Of a stretch of DNA of 64,000 bases, positions 1-8,800 are shown one piece after another. The stretch covers positions 1 to 64,000 of the forward strand of contig JANSXC010000012.1 in the NCBI GenBank assembly GCA_024743115.1. The letters run 5' to 3'. Numbering within the stretch: the first letter of the stretch is position 1; each line of letters starts with the position of its first letter. The notes beneath the pieces were generated by a model, which was not told where the DNA came from, did not search any database, and saw only the letters and a program-made list of their open reading frames with translations. This DNA is from a bacterium. GTDB taxonomy: Bacteria; Planctomycetota; UBA1135; UBA2386. Made by a program: the position numbers and the translations under genes.

Positions 1-711
1 CAGCTCGTAGAGCAAGACGCCGAGCGAGTAGATGTCGCTACGATGATCGCCGCGGCGCTGCAGGATCTCGGGCGCCATGTAGTAGGGCGTGCCGCGCCCC
101 ATCGACAGACTGCCGCGCGAATGCGTCACGAGCTTACTGAGCCCGTAGTCGCCCACCCGCGCCATGCCGCCCTTGAGGAAGACGTTCGCGGGCTTGATGT
201 CGAAGTGCACCAGCGAACGCTCGTGCAACGCCGCGACACCGCGACATGCCTGCACGAACAGATGCAACAACTCCTCTCGTTCGGACGCCGTCGGCAGACC
301 ATCGACCGGTACGCGATCACGCAGCGTCTCGCTGCCCGCGTACTGCATCACGAGGAACGGGATGCCGTCGACCTCCCCACGGTCCTCGATCTGCACGAGA
401 TTCGGGTGGTCGATCTGGGCGAAGTACTGCACCTGGTCGAGTTCGCGGAACACGGCCTCGCGCACCTCAAGATCATCGACCTGGAGAAACTTGATCGCGT
501 AGTCCTTACCGATCGATTCCTTGCGCGCCTTGAACACGAGCCCGAACGCGCCACCACCCAGCTTGGTCGTGATCTCGAATCCGGCGACGTAGCCTGGCTT
601 ACGATAGCTGCGATAGAACGCCTCCCAGTCAGGTGGTTGGCTGGCCGGGGGCCGACTGGCTGCCGGCTGGCTGGCCGAGGGGCGTTCGGGGCTGTCAGAA
701 GGATCGGACAC
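1..711 (-). CDS. Ser/Thr protein kinase, N-terminal part (runs off left edge)
   Basis: The gene is open from a GTG at 711 to the window edge (237 codons), so its C-terminus is missing. After a short Pro/Ser-rich leader comes DWEAFYRSYRKPGYVAGFEI, then a glycine loop (KLGGGAFGLVF), the invariant Lys in DYAIKFL, a catalytic loop HFDIKPANV and activation segment GDYGLSK, ending at YSLGVLLYEL. The catalytic loop has Phe where most kinases have Arg (HRD), and Tyr in the usual DFG. It is a close paralogue of the kinase at 14274-16292, with long identical runs. GTG 711 is chosen because a TACAAT hexamer sits 8 nt upstream and no Shine-Dalgarno is visible; an in-frame ATG at 741 is the alternative. 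It is divergent from the methyltransferase at 740, and the two start regions touch. Substrate unknown. Confidence 0.88.
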   Translation of the reverse strand, partial: MSDPSDSPERPSASQPAASRPPASQPPDWEAFYRSYRKPGYVAGFEITTKLGGGAFGLVFKARKESIGKDYAIKFLQVDDLEVREAVFRELDQVQYFAQIDHPNLVQIEDRGEVDGIPFLVMQYAGSETLRDRVPVDGLPTASEREELLHLFVQACRGVAALHERSLVHFDIKPANVFLKGGMARVGDYGLSKLVTHSRGSLSMGRGTPYYMAPEILQRRGDHRSDIYSLGVLLYEL

Positions 712-719
712 CGCGGGGC

Positions 720-725
720 ATTGTA
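720..725 (-). promoter_or_regulatory. -10-like TACAAT, leaderless start of the left-edge kinase
   Basis: TACAAT lies on the minus strand with 8 nt between it and GTG 711. That spacing would put the transcription start at or next to the start codon. No convincing -35 and no Shine-Dalgarno is seen. One of six similar cases in this window. Confidence 0.45.
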
Positions 726-739
726 GTAGCCTGCCGGCC

Positions 740-1897
740 ATGCTGCACTGTCAGCACTTTGGTCGATGCGGTGGTTGTTCCGCACTCGACGTCGAGATCG
801 CCACCCAACTCGACCGCAAGCGCGCCCGGGCCAGGGATTTGTTGCAGGATCATCTCGGTGGGATCGAGCCCGAGATCACGCTCCCACCGCGCCCGCCACG
901 GCACGACCGAACCGCGATCCTCTATCCCGTTCAGCCACGCGGGAAGGATCTGACGCTCGGGATCTATCGCCGCGGCAGCCACGTCGTCGAGGCGATCACG
1001 GACTGCCGGATCCAGCACAAGGCGCTGACGGCGCTCGGCACGCGGGCCGGCGAAGCGTTCCGCAAGCTGCGCCTGCCGCCCTACGACGAACGCGATCATT
1101 CCGGCATCGTCCGCGCGTTCCGCGCCCGCGTGATGCCCGGCACCAACGAACTGCTGCTCGGTGCGATCGTCACGCGCCGCCAATTCCCCGAGCGCGAACG
1201 ACTCGCGGAAATACTCTGGCGAGCGGCGCAGGGCCTGCGCGACGACCAGGGCCGTGAACTGCAACCGGTCGGCGTCGTAATCAACATCAACGACCGCCCC
1301 GGCAACGTGCTGCTGGGCCCGACCTCGCTCGTGCCCCGCGGCCGCGATCACCAGTTCGACGAACAGCAAGGCCTGCGCTTCCGCGTGTCGTTCGGCAGCT
1401 TCTATCAGCAGAACCGCTACAGCGACGCCGTCCTCTTCCGCCCGGCACTTGCGATGCTCGGCGACGTCACGGGCCAGTCCGTCATCGACGGCTACGGCGG
1501 CGTCGGCACGTTCGCGCTGCGCCTGCGACAGGCCGGCGCGGCCAGCGTCACGATCATCGAGAGTTCACCGAGCGCTTGCGACGACGCTCGCTTCAATCTC
1601 GCGGCCAGCGGCGGCGACCCCGACGATGTACGCGAAGAAGAGTTCGGCAAACACGCGCTGCCGCCCGCGGATCTGCTCGTCGCCGACCCACCGCGAGCGG
1701 GCCTGGGCGAACCCGGCGCGGCAGCGATCCTCGGCGCGATGCCCGACCGCGTGCTGCTCGTGTCCTGCGCGCTGGAGTCACTGGCCCGCGACCTCGCGCG
1801 CCTCGTGCCGAACTACCGGGTCACGGCACTGCGGTTGTGCGACCTGTTCCCCCACACGGATCATGTGGAGGCGCTGACGCTGCTCGAGCGCGCTTGA
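740..1897 (+). CDS. TrmA/RlmD-family RNA 5-methyluridine methyltransferase
   Basis: A 385-residue SAM-dependent RNA uracil-C5 methyltransferase of the RumA/RlmD/TrmA family. The N-terminus carries Cys4-x5-Cys10-x2-Cys13 (CQHFGRCGGC), and a further Cys in the ITDCRIQHK segment could be the fourth ligand; this is the layout of the RlmD [4Fe-4S] site. The family SFYQQN motif, SAM-binding DGYGGVGTF, DPPRAGL, and the catalytic-Cys segment VSCALESLARDL all follow; the usual SCNP reads SCAL here. The C-terminal CDLFPHTDHVEALTLL is typical. There is no N-terminal TRAM domain: the iron-sulfur motif starts at residue 4. It could modify 23S rRNA or tRNA; the sequence alone does not decide. It converges on the peroxidase gene with about 26 bp between. 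Confidence 0.9.
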   Translation: MLHCQHFGRCGGCSALDVEIATQLDRKRARARDLLQDHLGGIEPEITLPPRPPRHDRTAILYPVQPRGKDLTLGIYRRGSHVVEAITDCRIQHKALTALGTRAGEAFRKLRLPPYDERDHSGIVRAFRARVMPGTNELLLGAIVTRRQFPERERLAEILWRAAQGLRDDQGRELQPVGVVININDRPGNVLLGPTSLVPRGRDHQFDEQQGLRFRVSFGSFYQQNRYSDAVLFRPALAMLGDVTGQSVIDGYGGVGTFALRLRQAGAASVTIIESSPSACDDARFNLAASGGDPDDVREEEFGKHALPPADLLVADPPRAGLGEPGAAAILGAMPDRVLLVSCALESLARDLARLVPNYRVTALRLCDLFPHTDHVEALTLLERA

Positions 1898-1923
1898 TGC
1901 GCGCCCCAAAGGGCCTGCTCAGG

Positions 1924-3573
1924 TCACTGGAACAGCTTCACCCCGAACGCGTTCGAGCTCGAGAACCCGACCGGCCCGTTCGCATCGACGAGCAGCCATT
2001 GGCCAAACAGCGTGGCGCCCGCGAACGCGGGGTCGGGCGGTAGCGAGAAGGTCAGCGAGGCGAAACCGTTGCCCGGGCCCGAGCCCTGCGTCAGTCCGAC
2101 GCCGCTCGTGGCCATGGCGCCCGACTGTGCGAGGTAGACGTTGTGGCCGAGCACGGCTGTCGGCGCCTGGTTGGCGAAGAGGTCCCAGGCGATGAACGCA
2201 AACGTCGATGGTTGCACCCGGTCGACGCCGATCGTGACCTTGGGATTGCCGAGCAGGCCGGGTTCCCACGCGTTGGCTCGCGGCGTGAGGCCGCCCGTGC
2301 CCGCGGTGCCCGTACCGAACGTGGTCGGCACGTTGGCGGTCTCGCTCCAGAGCGTCGGGCGATCGAAGGGCGGCTGCTGGTTCACCACGCGCGGGTCCGT
2401 GAGCGTGCGTAGGAACGCGACCATGTTCGTGCGGTCGTTCGGCGAGATCGCTCCGAGGATGTTGAAGATCAGCGGGTCTTGATTGACGTTGGTGTTGCCA
2501 CCACGCGCGTAGAAGTCGATGACATCGAGCAACGTCGCTTCGCTGCCGTTGTGGAAGTACGGCGCGCGCAGCTCGACATTCCGCAGACCCGGGACCTTGA
2601 ACTTCCCCGAATCGAGTACGACCTGCGTGACGTTGAACCGCCCGGGATCCTCCGCGAACGGCCGCACGCCGATGTTGCGGTAGCGGCCGGTCGGGAACGT
2701 CGGGCCCGTGAAACGAACGCTGGCCTCCAGGTCGGTGTGGCAGTTGCGACAGAGCGCGTTGAACTGCAGTCGACCGAGGTTCTCCTGCGGCGTGAACGTG
2801 TACTGACCGACGAGCGACCGATCGAACGGTGACTGGTCGCTGACGAGCGCCCGCTGGTACGCCGCGATCGCGAAGATGATCCGCTGCGGGGTGACCCCAG
2901 CCGTGCCGTACACCTGCTGGAACAGCTGCGCGTAGGTCTGACCGTTGATGAAGGTCTGCAGCGCGGCGGGCACGTTCGTGGCGAGCGCGAGCGGCGTGAG
3001 GTTCGGCAGGTCGTTCGCGATATCCGTCCACGAACGCCCGACGTGACTCATCTCGCCCTCGTCGACGGGCGGCCCGGCCGCCTGGTTCTCGAGCGCCGCA
3101 CCGCTCGCGAGCACGACCTGGTTGGTCACCGGGTCGCGGAACACGTCGTCGGCGCGCCCGTCCCAGAACAGTTCCGTGAGGTAGGCCGCATTGATCGGCG
3201 ACGGCGATTTGCGCGGAGTCACCTTCGGCTGCACGCCGAACAGAGCATCCTCGAGCCATGCGCCGCTCGCGTCGTGCCGCACGACGCCCGGCGACCCGAC
3301 GACGTCGTCGGCGGTTCCGAACACACCGTCAGCGCCCGGGTGCACCGAGTCGGTTCGCGGATCGGCCCCGCCGCTGTCCCAACGGTGGCACGTCCCGCAG
3401 GCGACGGACCGCGAGGACGATAGCTGCTCGTCCCAGAACAGTGCCTTGCCGAGGGCTACCTTGCCCGGCGTGGACGGGTTGCCCGCCGGCTCCGGCGGTG
3501 CGGGAAAGATCTGAGCCGAGAGCCCCGTGGCGAGGAGCACCGGCGCGACGAGAGTCCACGTGCGTCGAATCAC
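1924..3573 (-). CDS. secreted di-haem cytochrome c peroxidase (MauG/CcpA family)
   Basis: A 549-residue exported protein. An N-terminal signal peptide (RRTWTLVAPVLLATGLSA) is followed by two haem-c sites, CGTCH at residues 59-63 and CRNCH near residue 277, with the family segment RKSPSPINAAYLTELFWDGR between them. This is the bacterial di-haem peroxidase/MauG fold, acting in the periplasm or at the surface. Beyond the enzyme is a roughly 130-residue C-terminal beta-rich extension ending FSSSNAFGVKLFQ; it resembles the tails of other secreted proteins in this window. The reading frame stays open far upstream, but GTG 3573 is chosen because it begins the signal peptide and has TACAAT 6 nt upstream. 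The natural electron donor and substrate are not evident. Confidence 0.87.
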   Translation of the reverse strand: MIRRTWTLVAPVLLATGLSAQIFPAPPEPAGNPSTPGKVALGKALFWDEQLSSSRSVACGTCHRWDSGGADPRTDSVHPGADGVFGTADDVVGSPGVVRHDASGAWLEDALFGVQPKVTPRKSPSPINAAYLTELFWDGRADDVFRDPVTNQVVLASGAALENQAAGPPVDEGEMSHVGRSWTDIANDLPNLTPLALATNVPAALQTFINGQTYAQLFQQVYGTAGVTPQRIIFAIAAYQRALVSDQSPFDRSLVGQYTFTPQENLGRLQFNALCRNCHTDLEASVRFTGPTFPTGRYRNIGVRPFAEDPGRFNVTQVVLDSGKFKVPGLRNVELRAPYFHNGSEATLLDVIDFYARGGNTNVNQDPLIFNILGAISPNDRTNMVAFLRTLTDPRVVNQQPPFDRPTLWSETANVPTTFGTGTAGTGGLTPRANAWEPGLLGNPKVTIGVDRVQPSTFAFIAWDLFANQAPTAVLGHNVYLAQSGAMATSGVGLTQGSGPGNGFASLTFSLPPDPAFAGATLFGQWLLVDANGPVGFSSSNAFGVKLFQ

Positions 3574-3579
3574 CAGGGA

Positions 3580-3585
3580 ATTGTA
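3580..3585 (-). promoter_or_regulatory. -10-like TACAAT, leaderless start of the di-haem peroxidase
   Basis: TACAAT on the minus strand, 6 nt before GTG 3573, with no Shine-Dalgarno in between. This predicts a leaderless or nearly leaderless transcript. The 3586-3754 gap upstream holds no other feature that I can support. Confidence 0.45.
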
Positions 3586-3754
3586 GGACACCCCGGCCCG
3601 GGCGGGGATACCCCGCGACGAGTCGTCCGGGTCCAGGACGGCCAGCGCACGCGGCGCGGCAACTGCCGTTGCGAAGGCAACTTGCGATCGGCCCCTGAGC
3701 CGGCCCCCGCCCCGCTCCCTGAGCCGAGCGCGGGCACCGAGCCCACCAGCAGGA

Positions 3755-5038
3755 TCAGCTGCTGACCGGCTGCAGTTCGATCGTTCCGAACCGCGCGGAT
3801 CCCGGCGACGAATAGCGGAAGATGTGGCCGGAATGGCCGGTGCGCTCGCGGAGCGCTTTCTTGAGCCGCAGCGCTTCGTACCAGGCCTTGGTCTGGTCGC
3901 CGAGCACGACGAGCGCGCCACGGCCGGCCAGCGTCGCGCCCCAGAGCGCCCCGGCCTCGCGGCGCTGCTGCGCGAAACCGATAAGGAAGTCGCCGAGCTC
4001 GCGATCCGGCGACGGTCCGCGCGCGGCATGGGAACGGAACAGCAGATCCCCGAGCTCGGCCCGCGAGGCCGGCGTGACGGGTTGCCCGAGCAGCTCGGCA
4101 AACCGATCGGCGCGCGCGGATTCCGCCACCGCGACCTCGGCCGAGACCGTCGCGCCGGCGATCGGCGAACCGAGTTCGAGGCCAACGAACTCGAGCCCCT
4201 CCGGCACGGTCAACTGCGCCTCGGGAGCCATCGCATCCCCGCGCAACGCAGTCAGAGCACCCGACTCCGCGTGCACCGCGACACAGCCGGCCTGCGGATC
4301 CGAGGCATCGTGGACGATCTCACGATCGATCGACCGACAGACCTCGATCAGGCGCGCGTCCGGCAGATCGAGTTCGAACGCCGCCGCGATCGCGCGGAGC
4401 GCCGCGACCTGCAGCGCGGTCGACGCTCCCGCGCCGCGACGTTCGGGGATGTCACTCGTCACGAGCAGTTCGAAACCACTCGGCAGGCTCAGGCCGTGGT
4501 CCCGAGCCAGGACGACGAGGCCACCGAGCACGTTCGCGACCCACGCATCGAGCGGGTTGGCGCACAGGAACGCGCGGGCCTCGGTGTAGTCGATCGTGCC
4601 ACCCGGGATGCCGAGGTCGGGCAAGCGCACCGACAACCGATCCGTGCGCGACTCGACCGCTCCCGCCGCCACGTCCTTGCCGGCATCCGCCGTCGGCCGG
4701 GCGTCCTGGGTGCGCGGCGCCCAGATCCGCAGGAACTCGTCATCACGCCGTTGGACGGCGACGCAGACGGCCTCCGCGATCGGCAACTGCAGGGCCATCG
4801 TTTCGGCCTCGTGGCCCAGCCCGCCGATGATCGGGAGCCGACCCGGCGCCCGCGCGATGTGCACGGTCCGATTCGGAGCGAAGAACTGCGGCGTGTTCTT
4901 CTCGACCACACGGATCAGCAGCAGAACGCCGAGGCCCTCGTCGGGCATGGCAGACGGAACGAAGTGCGTGACGGCATCCACGGGATTCGGGCGCAGCATA
5001 GCCGAGAAGACCGGAGTTGGAATCGGTAGCAGGGCCAC
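3755..5038 (-). CDS. GHMP-family sugar kinase (galactokinase/L-arabinokinase-like)
   Basis: A 427-residue protein of the GHMP small-molecule kinase superfamily. The N-terminal substrate motif IARAPGRLPIIGG resembles the ARAPGRLDVMGG segment of plant L-arabinokinase and galactokinases, and IPERRGAGASTALQVAAL matches the Gly/Ser-rich ATP loop (motif 2). DASDPQAGCVAV and ALWGATLAGRGALVVLG correspond to later family motifs. Expected activity is ATP-dependent phosphorylation of a free sugar at C1; which sugar cannot be told. The Asp usual just after the GG of motif 1 is not present (GGLGHEAE). Start is uncertain: GTG 5038 opens the frame, but a TACGAT hexamer ends only 2 nt before it, so ATG 4999 may be the true start. 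No sugar-uptake or nucleotide-sugar genes lie next to it. Confidence 0.75.
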   Translation of the reverse strand: MALLPIPTPVFSAMLRPNPVDAVTHFVPSAMPDEGLGVLLLIRVVEKNTPQFFAPNRTVHIARAPGRLPIIGGLGHEAETMALQLPIAEAVCVAVQRRDDEFLRIWAPRTQDARPTADAGKDVAAGAVESRTDRLSVRLPDLGIPGGTIDYTEARAFLCANPLDAWVANVLGGLVVLARDHGLSLPSGFELLVTSDIPERRGAGASTALQVAALRAIAAAFELDLPDARLIEVCRSIDREIVHDASDPQAGCVAVHAESGALTALRGDAMAPEAQLTVPEGLEFVGLELGSPIAGATVSAEVAVAESARADRFAELLGQPVTPASRAELGDLLFRSHAARGPSPDRELGDFLIGFAQQRREAGALWGATLAGRGALVVLGDQTKAWYEALRLKKALRERTGHSGHIFRYSSPGSARFGTIELQPVSS

Positions 5039-5071
5039 CTATCGTACGGTGGGAAACCAGGAGCCAGCAGA

Positions 5072-5383
5072 ATGCAATCGAATCGATCCTTGTCCGTCCT
5101 GGCCATGCTAGCGGCCGCGACCCTGACCAGCTGCGCCGCCAGCGGCACGAACGTCGGCATCGTCGTCGACCCGAAAGAGACGGCGATCTACATCAACGGT
5201 GAGAAGGCGGGCACGGGCAAGCGCGTCTACACCTTCGACTTCAGCAAGCACCCGCGCGCGCTGCTGCAGGCCACGGCCTACGGCTGCAAACCGCACTACG
5301 AAGTCTGGACCAAGCGACGGCTGCTCGAACACATCAAGGAGTTCAAGCAGCTGGAGATCATCCTCAAGCAGGAGCGATTCTGA
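5072..5383 (+). CDS. small lipoprotein
   Basis: A 103-residue predicted lipoprotein: N-terminal MQSNRSLSVLAMLAAATL, lipobox LTSC, then a compact domain with IVVDPKETAIYINGEKAGTG. That segment resembles PEGA-type surface motifs (a short beta strand, then xxINGxxxGxxP-like), and the C-terminus is rich in Lys/Glu/Leu. A good Shine-Dalgarno (AGGAG) precedes ATG 5072. It is followed after 1 bp by a second lipoprotein gene, so the two form an operon. The function is unknown; a cell-envelope role is inferred only from the export signal. Confidence 0.72.
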   Translation: MQSNRSLSVLAMLAAATLTSCAASGTNVGIVVDPKETAIYINGEKAGTGKRVYTFDFSKHPRALLQATAYGCKPHYEVWTKRRLLEHIKEFKQLEIILKQERF

Positions 5384-5384
5384 G

Positions 5385-5843
5385 ATGAACTGCCGCCAAG
5401 AACGCCAGCTCGGTCGTAATCAGACTGACCGCCGTCGCCTGCCGACCTTCGCGGTCGTCGGCACGCTCGCGCTGCTCACCGCGTGCGCCGGGCCGCCGCA
5501 GCGCAAGTTCCGCATCGACGCGATCAACACCAGCGAGAAGCCGGTCGCGTGCCTGGTCGTCGTCGGCGACGACTGGGCCGGCGCGGCCGAGCAGAATCGC
5601 GTCGTCAACGTCGGCGGCGACGACCAGGCCACGCTCGAACTGACGTTCGACAAGCCCGAGATCTCCATCATCGTGGCGGCGATCCCGATGAACGAGAGCA
5701 CGGGCGAGATCGATGCGTTGCCGACCTCGCGCAGCAACTCGACGGCCAGCACGAGCTACATCGCCGGCACTCGCAAACTGCGCGTCGACGATGCGCCGAC
5801 GCAGCTGTTCATTCTCGAACAGCGACTGGACGGCGGCCGCTAG
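5385..5843 (+). CDS. lipoprotein of unknown function
   Basis: A 152-residue lipoprotein. The N-terminus (MNCRQERQLGRNQ...) has a hydrophobic stretch TFAVVGTLALLTACAG with a clear lipobox, LTAC. The mature part is mostly beta-like, including VACLVVVGDDWAGAAEQ and FDKPEISIIVAAIPM. ATG 5385 lies 1 bp after the stop of the preceding lipoprotein gene, and that gene's last codons supply the AGGAG ribosome site, indicating translational coupling. I do not recognise a family. The two may form one envelope complex. Confidence 0.72.
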   Translation: MNCRQERQLGRNQTDRRRLPTFAVVGTLALLTACAGPPQRKFRIDAINTSEKPVACLVVVGDDWAGAAEQNRVVNVGGDDQATLELTFDKPEISIIVAAIPMNESTGEIDALPTSRSNSTASTSYIAGTRKLRVDDAPTQLFILEQRLDGGR

Positions 5844-5853
5844 GACGTCCGAA

Positions 5854-5875
5854 TCGCCCAGCATCGAACGGGCGA
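5854..5875. terminator. stem-loop between convergent genes
   Basis: TCGCCC (5854-5859) pairs with GGGCGA (5870-5875) around a 10-nt loop, in the 33 bp between two convergent genes. There is no T-run, so termination is only inferred from location. Confidence 0.35.
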
Positions 5876-5876
5876 C

Positions 5877-8800
5877 CTACTTCAAGTCCGGGAACTCGCC
5901 GCGCGCAAACTCGGGCGCCAGCACGTCGCGCGGACGCAGCACCATGCGAAAGCCCATTCCGGGCAGCGCCCGATCGAGCGGCGCACGCTGGTAGTCGTCA
6001 CCCGCGGCCCGCCGCCGTCGGTCGCGCGGCACGTCCTTGTAGCTGCCACCGGCGAGTTCGCCGATGGTCGCACCGGCCTCCGGCAGCAGCCACTCCGCGA
6101 CATTGCCGGCCAGGTGACGCAACGTGACGCCATCCGGACTCCGCCACGACTCGCCACCGCTGCCGGCAGCCCGGAGCGAGAGCGGTGGCTCGCGATACTT
6201 CTGGCCGCCCCAGGGAAAACGGTGCTCGCCGCCGTCACCGAACGCGGCCAGCGCCCACTCGGCCCGCGTCGGCAGGGACCGACCGAACCAGGCGGCGCAG
6301 GCCCAGGCCTGACGCCCCGAGACGGTCTCGACCGGCATCGTGGCGCGACCCGGCCGCCGTGGCCGCAGCACCCGAACGATCTCGGCCGTGGCCGGCGTCG
6401 CCGGCCCCAGCCGTTCGAGCAGAGCCGCGCGCCGCTCGGCAGCGCCGCTCCCGGCCGCTGTGACGAGCGCAGTCGCGCCGGTCAGGAACTCGTCGAACTC
6501 CGCGGCCGTCGCTTCGGTCGGCGCGAGGAAGAACGGACCGGCGGCACCGTGCTTCGTGCGTCCGCCGCGAATCATCACGAGGCCCGCAGCCGCGGCGGCG
6601 AGCCGGTCGACCGCGCCGATCCAGCGCCGCACCCGCGCGGCCGCGGCACGCTCACCGAGAGTGTCGAGCTCCGCCGCGAACGTCGCGAGCCGGCGGCTCG
6701 CCACCGGGCCATCGAGGTCCGACATGAGCTGCACGAACACGTCGCGACAGCCCGTCACGACGTTCGCCAGCGCTTCGAAGGACGCGCGCCCGACGGGTTC
6801 GCTCGGCCGCGAGCGCGCATCCTGCACCGCGACCGCGAGGTCGCCCGCCGCGAAGGTCATGGCGATACCGCGCACGCGCTCGTCGATCTTGCGCCAGCTC
6901 GCGGCCACGGCACGCGCGGCCTGCAACTCGCTGGCGGCCGCGTTGTCGCCGCCGAGTTCGGCGATGTGGCTCGCGTGGTCGGCGAGTTCGCTCGTGAACC
7001 GTGACGCCGCCTGGCGCCAGTCCGTGAGCGTCTTGATCGCATCGAGCTGCGCCCGCGTCTGGCGCACGCCTTCGAGCACGCTCCCGAGCTGCTGCGCGCG
7101 CGTGAGATCGGCAGCGCTCGCGGTCAACTGCTCCTCGGTGATGATCCCCGCCAGCTCTGCGCCCGCATCCGGAAACAGACGCCGCGCTCGCGCCAGGCCA
7201 TCGCGCAGCACCTGCAGCTCGCTCTCGAGATCGGTAGCCGCCACCCGCCCCGCGGCCTTTCGGGCCTGCCAAGCCGCCCACGCCGCGCGGCAGGCCTCGA
7301 TCACCTTGGGTTGCAGCAACGCGACCCGCCGGAGCTTGCGCCGCTCGCTCCGTACCCACTCGGGCCAGTCCTCGAGCGGTAACCCCTCGGCGTTGAGCAC
7401 GAGATCGATCTTGTCGAAGTAGGCCTCGACGTCGGTCTTGAACGGCACGACGGGATCGTTGGGGAACGAGTTCACGAGCGCCTTCGCACTGTCGAGCATC
7501 GTCGCCGCGGCCTGCCAGTCGTCGAGCAGCTTGCGGCGCGCTTCGATCTCCGCGCGCGCCGTCGGCTGGAGTTCCGACGTGTCGGTGCGGATCGACTCGA
7601 CCGGACCGAGCCGATCGAAGCGCTTGCGGCACTCGTCGAGCTTCGCCTTGAAGTCGACGGGCGGCGGCGGCGCCACTTCGAGACCCGCGCGGGCCGCGGC
7701 AAGTTCGGCAGCCGGGAGCGCGGCGATCAACTTCGATCGCTGGGACACCAACAACCCCTGAGCCCGCGACTGGCCCGCAGCGATCGCGTCGAGATCCGCG
7801 GAGAGTTGTTGCCGCAGCGCATCGGACAACTCGGCAGCCGGAGGTACCGGCTCACCGGGCGTGGCCTCACCCTGACGCGCGACCTGCCACTTGGCGAACG
7901 CCACCCCGAGCGAATCGGCCGCGAGGTCGGCGCAGTCGGAGTGCACCAAGGCAATCGCCGACTCCTGCCAGGTCCGCAATTCGGCCAGCGGATCCGGCGG
8001 CACGCGCGCGGCGTCCGCGACCCGCTGAACGTGAGCCGCGAGGTCATCGAATGGCAGTTCGAACGCGGCCGGCAGTTCGATGGTGGCAAGCGCGTCCCGG
8101 GCAACGAGCCCCTGGTCGATCGCCGTGAGCAGCGCGTCGCGGGCATCCACTTCGTTCCCCGGCGGCTCCAACGCCACGACCGCAGCGCGCAGCTCGGCCG
8201 AGGGCCCGTCCTCCGCCAGGGACGCGCCGTGCTGATTCAGCGCGGCGGCAATCGAAGGCGGCTGGGTCTCACCGTTCTCGCTGGCCCCGGAGTTGCCGTT
8301 GTCCTCACCAGTCTTCGCGCCGCCGCTCCCTGGATCGCCCGCAGGCTTCTGCGTTCCGGCGTTCTGCTCGCCGGACGGATCGTCCTTCGGTTGCTGGTTC
8401 TGCCACCACCAATAACCAGCACCGCCACCACCGAGAAGTACGAGGACGGCGACTACGATCAGCCAGCTGCGGCCACCTCCAACGCCACCGCCCGCATCCG
8501 CACTCGCCGCTACGCCGCCGGCCCGATCACCACCGACTTTGGCACGACCAGCAGCGGACTTCCGCGCCGGTGGCTTGCCGGCGCCCTTCCGACCCGTCGG
8601 CGCTGCGGTGCGGCGCTTCGGCGGCGCCTTGATCTCCATCGTGCGACCCTGCTGCACGAGCACGAGATCCGTCGCGAGATCGTCGTAGTCCACGTAACGG
8701 TCATCGCGCGACAGCGCCGTCATCCGCGCGACCACCCGCGACAACGGATGGTGCTCGTCGAGTTCGGGCAGCGCTTTCCACAGGCACAGGTTCTCGAGCC

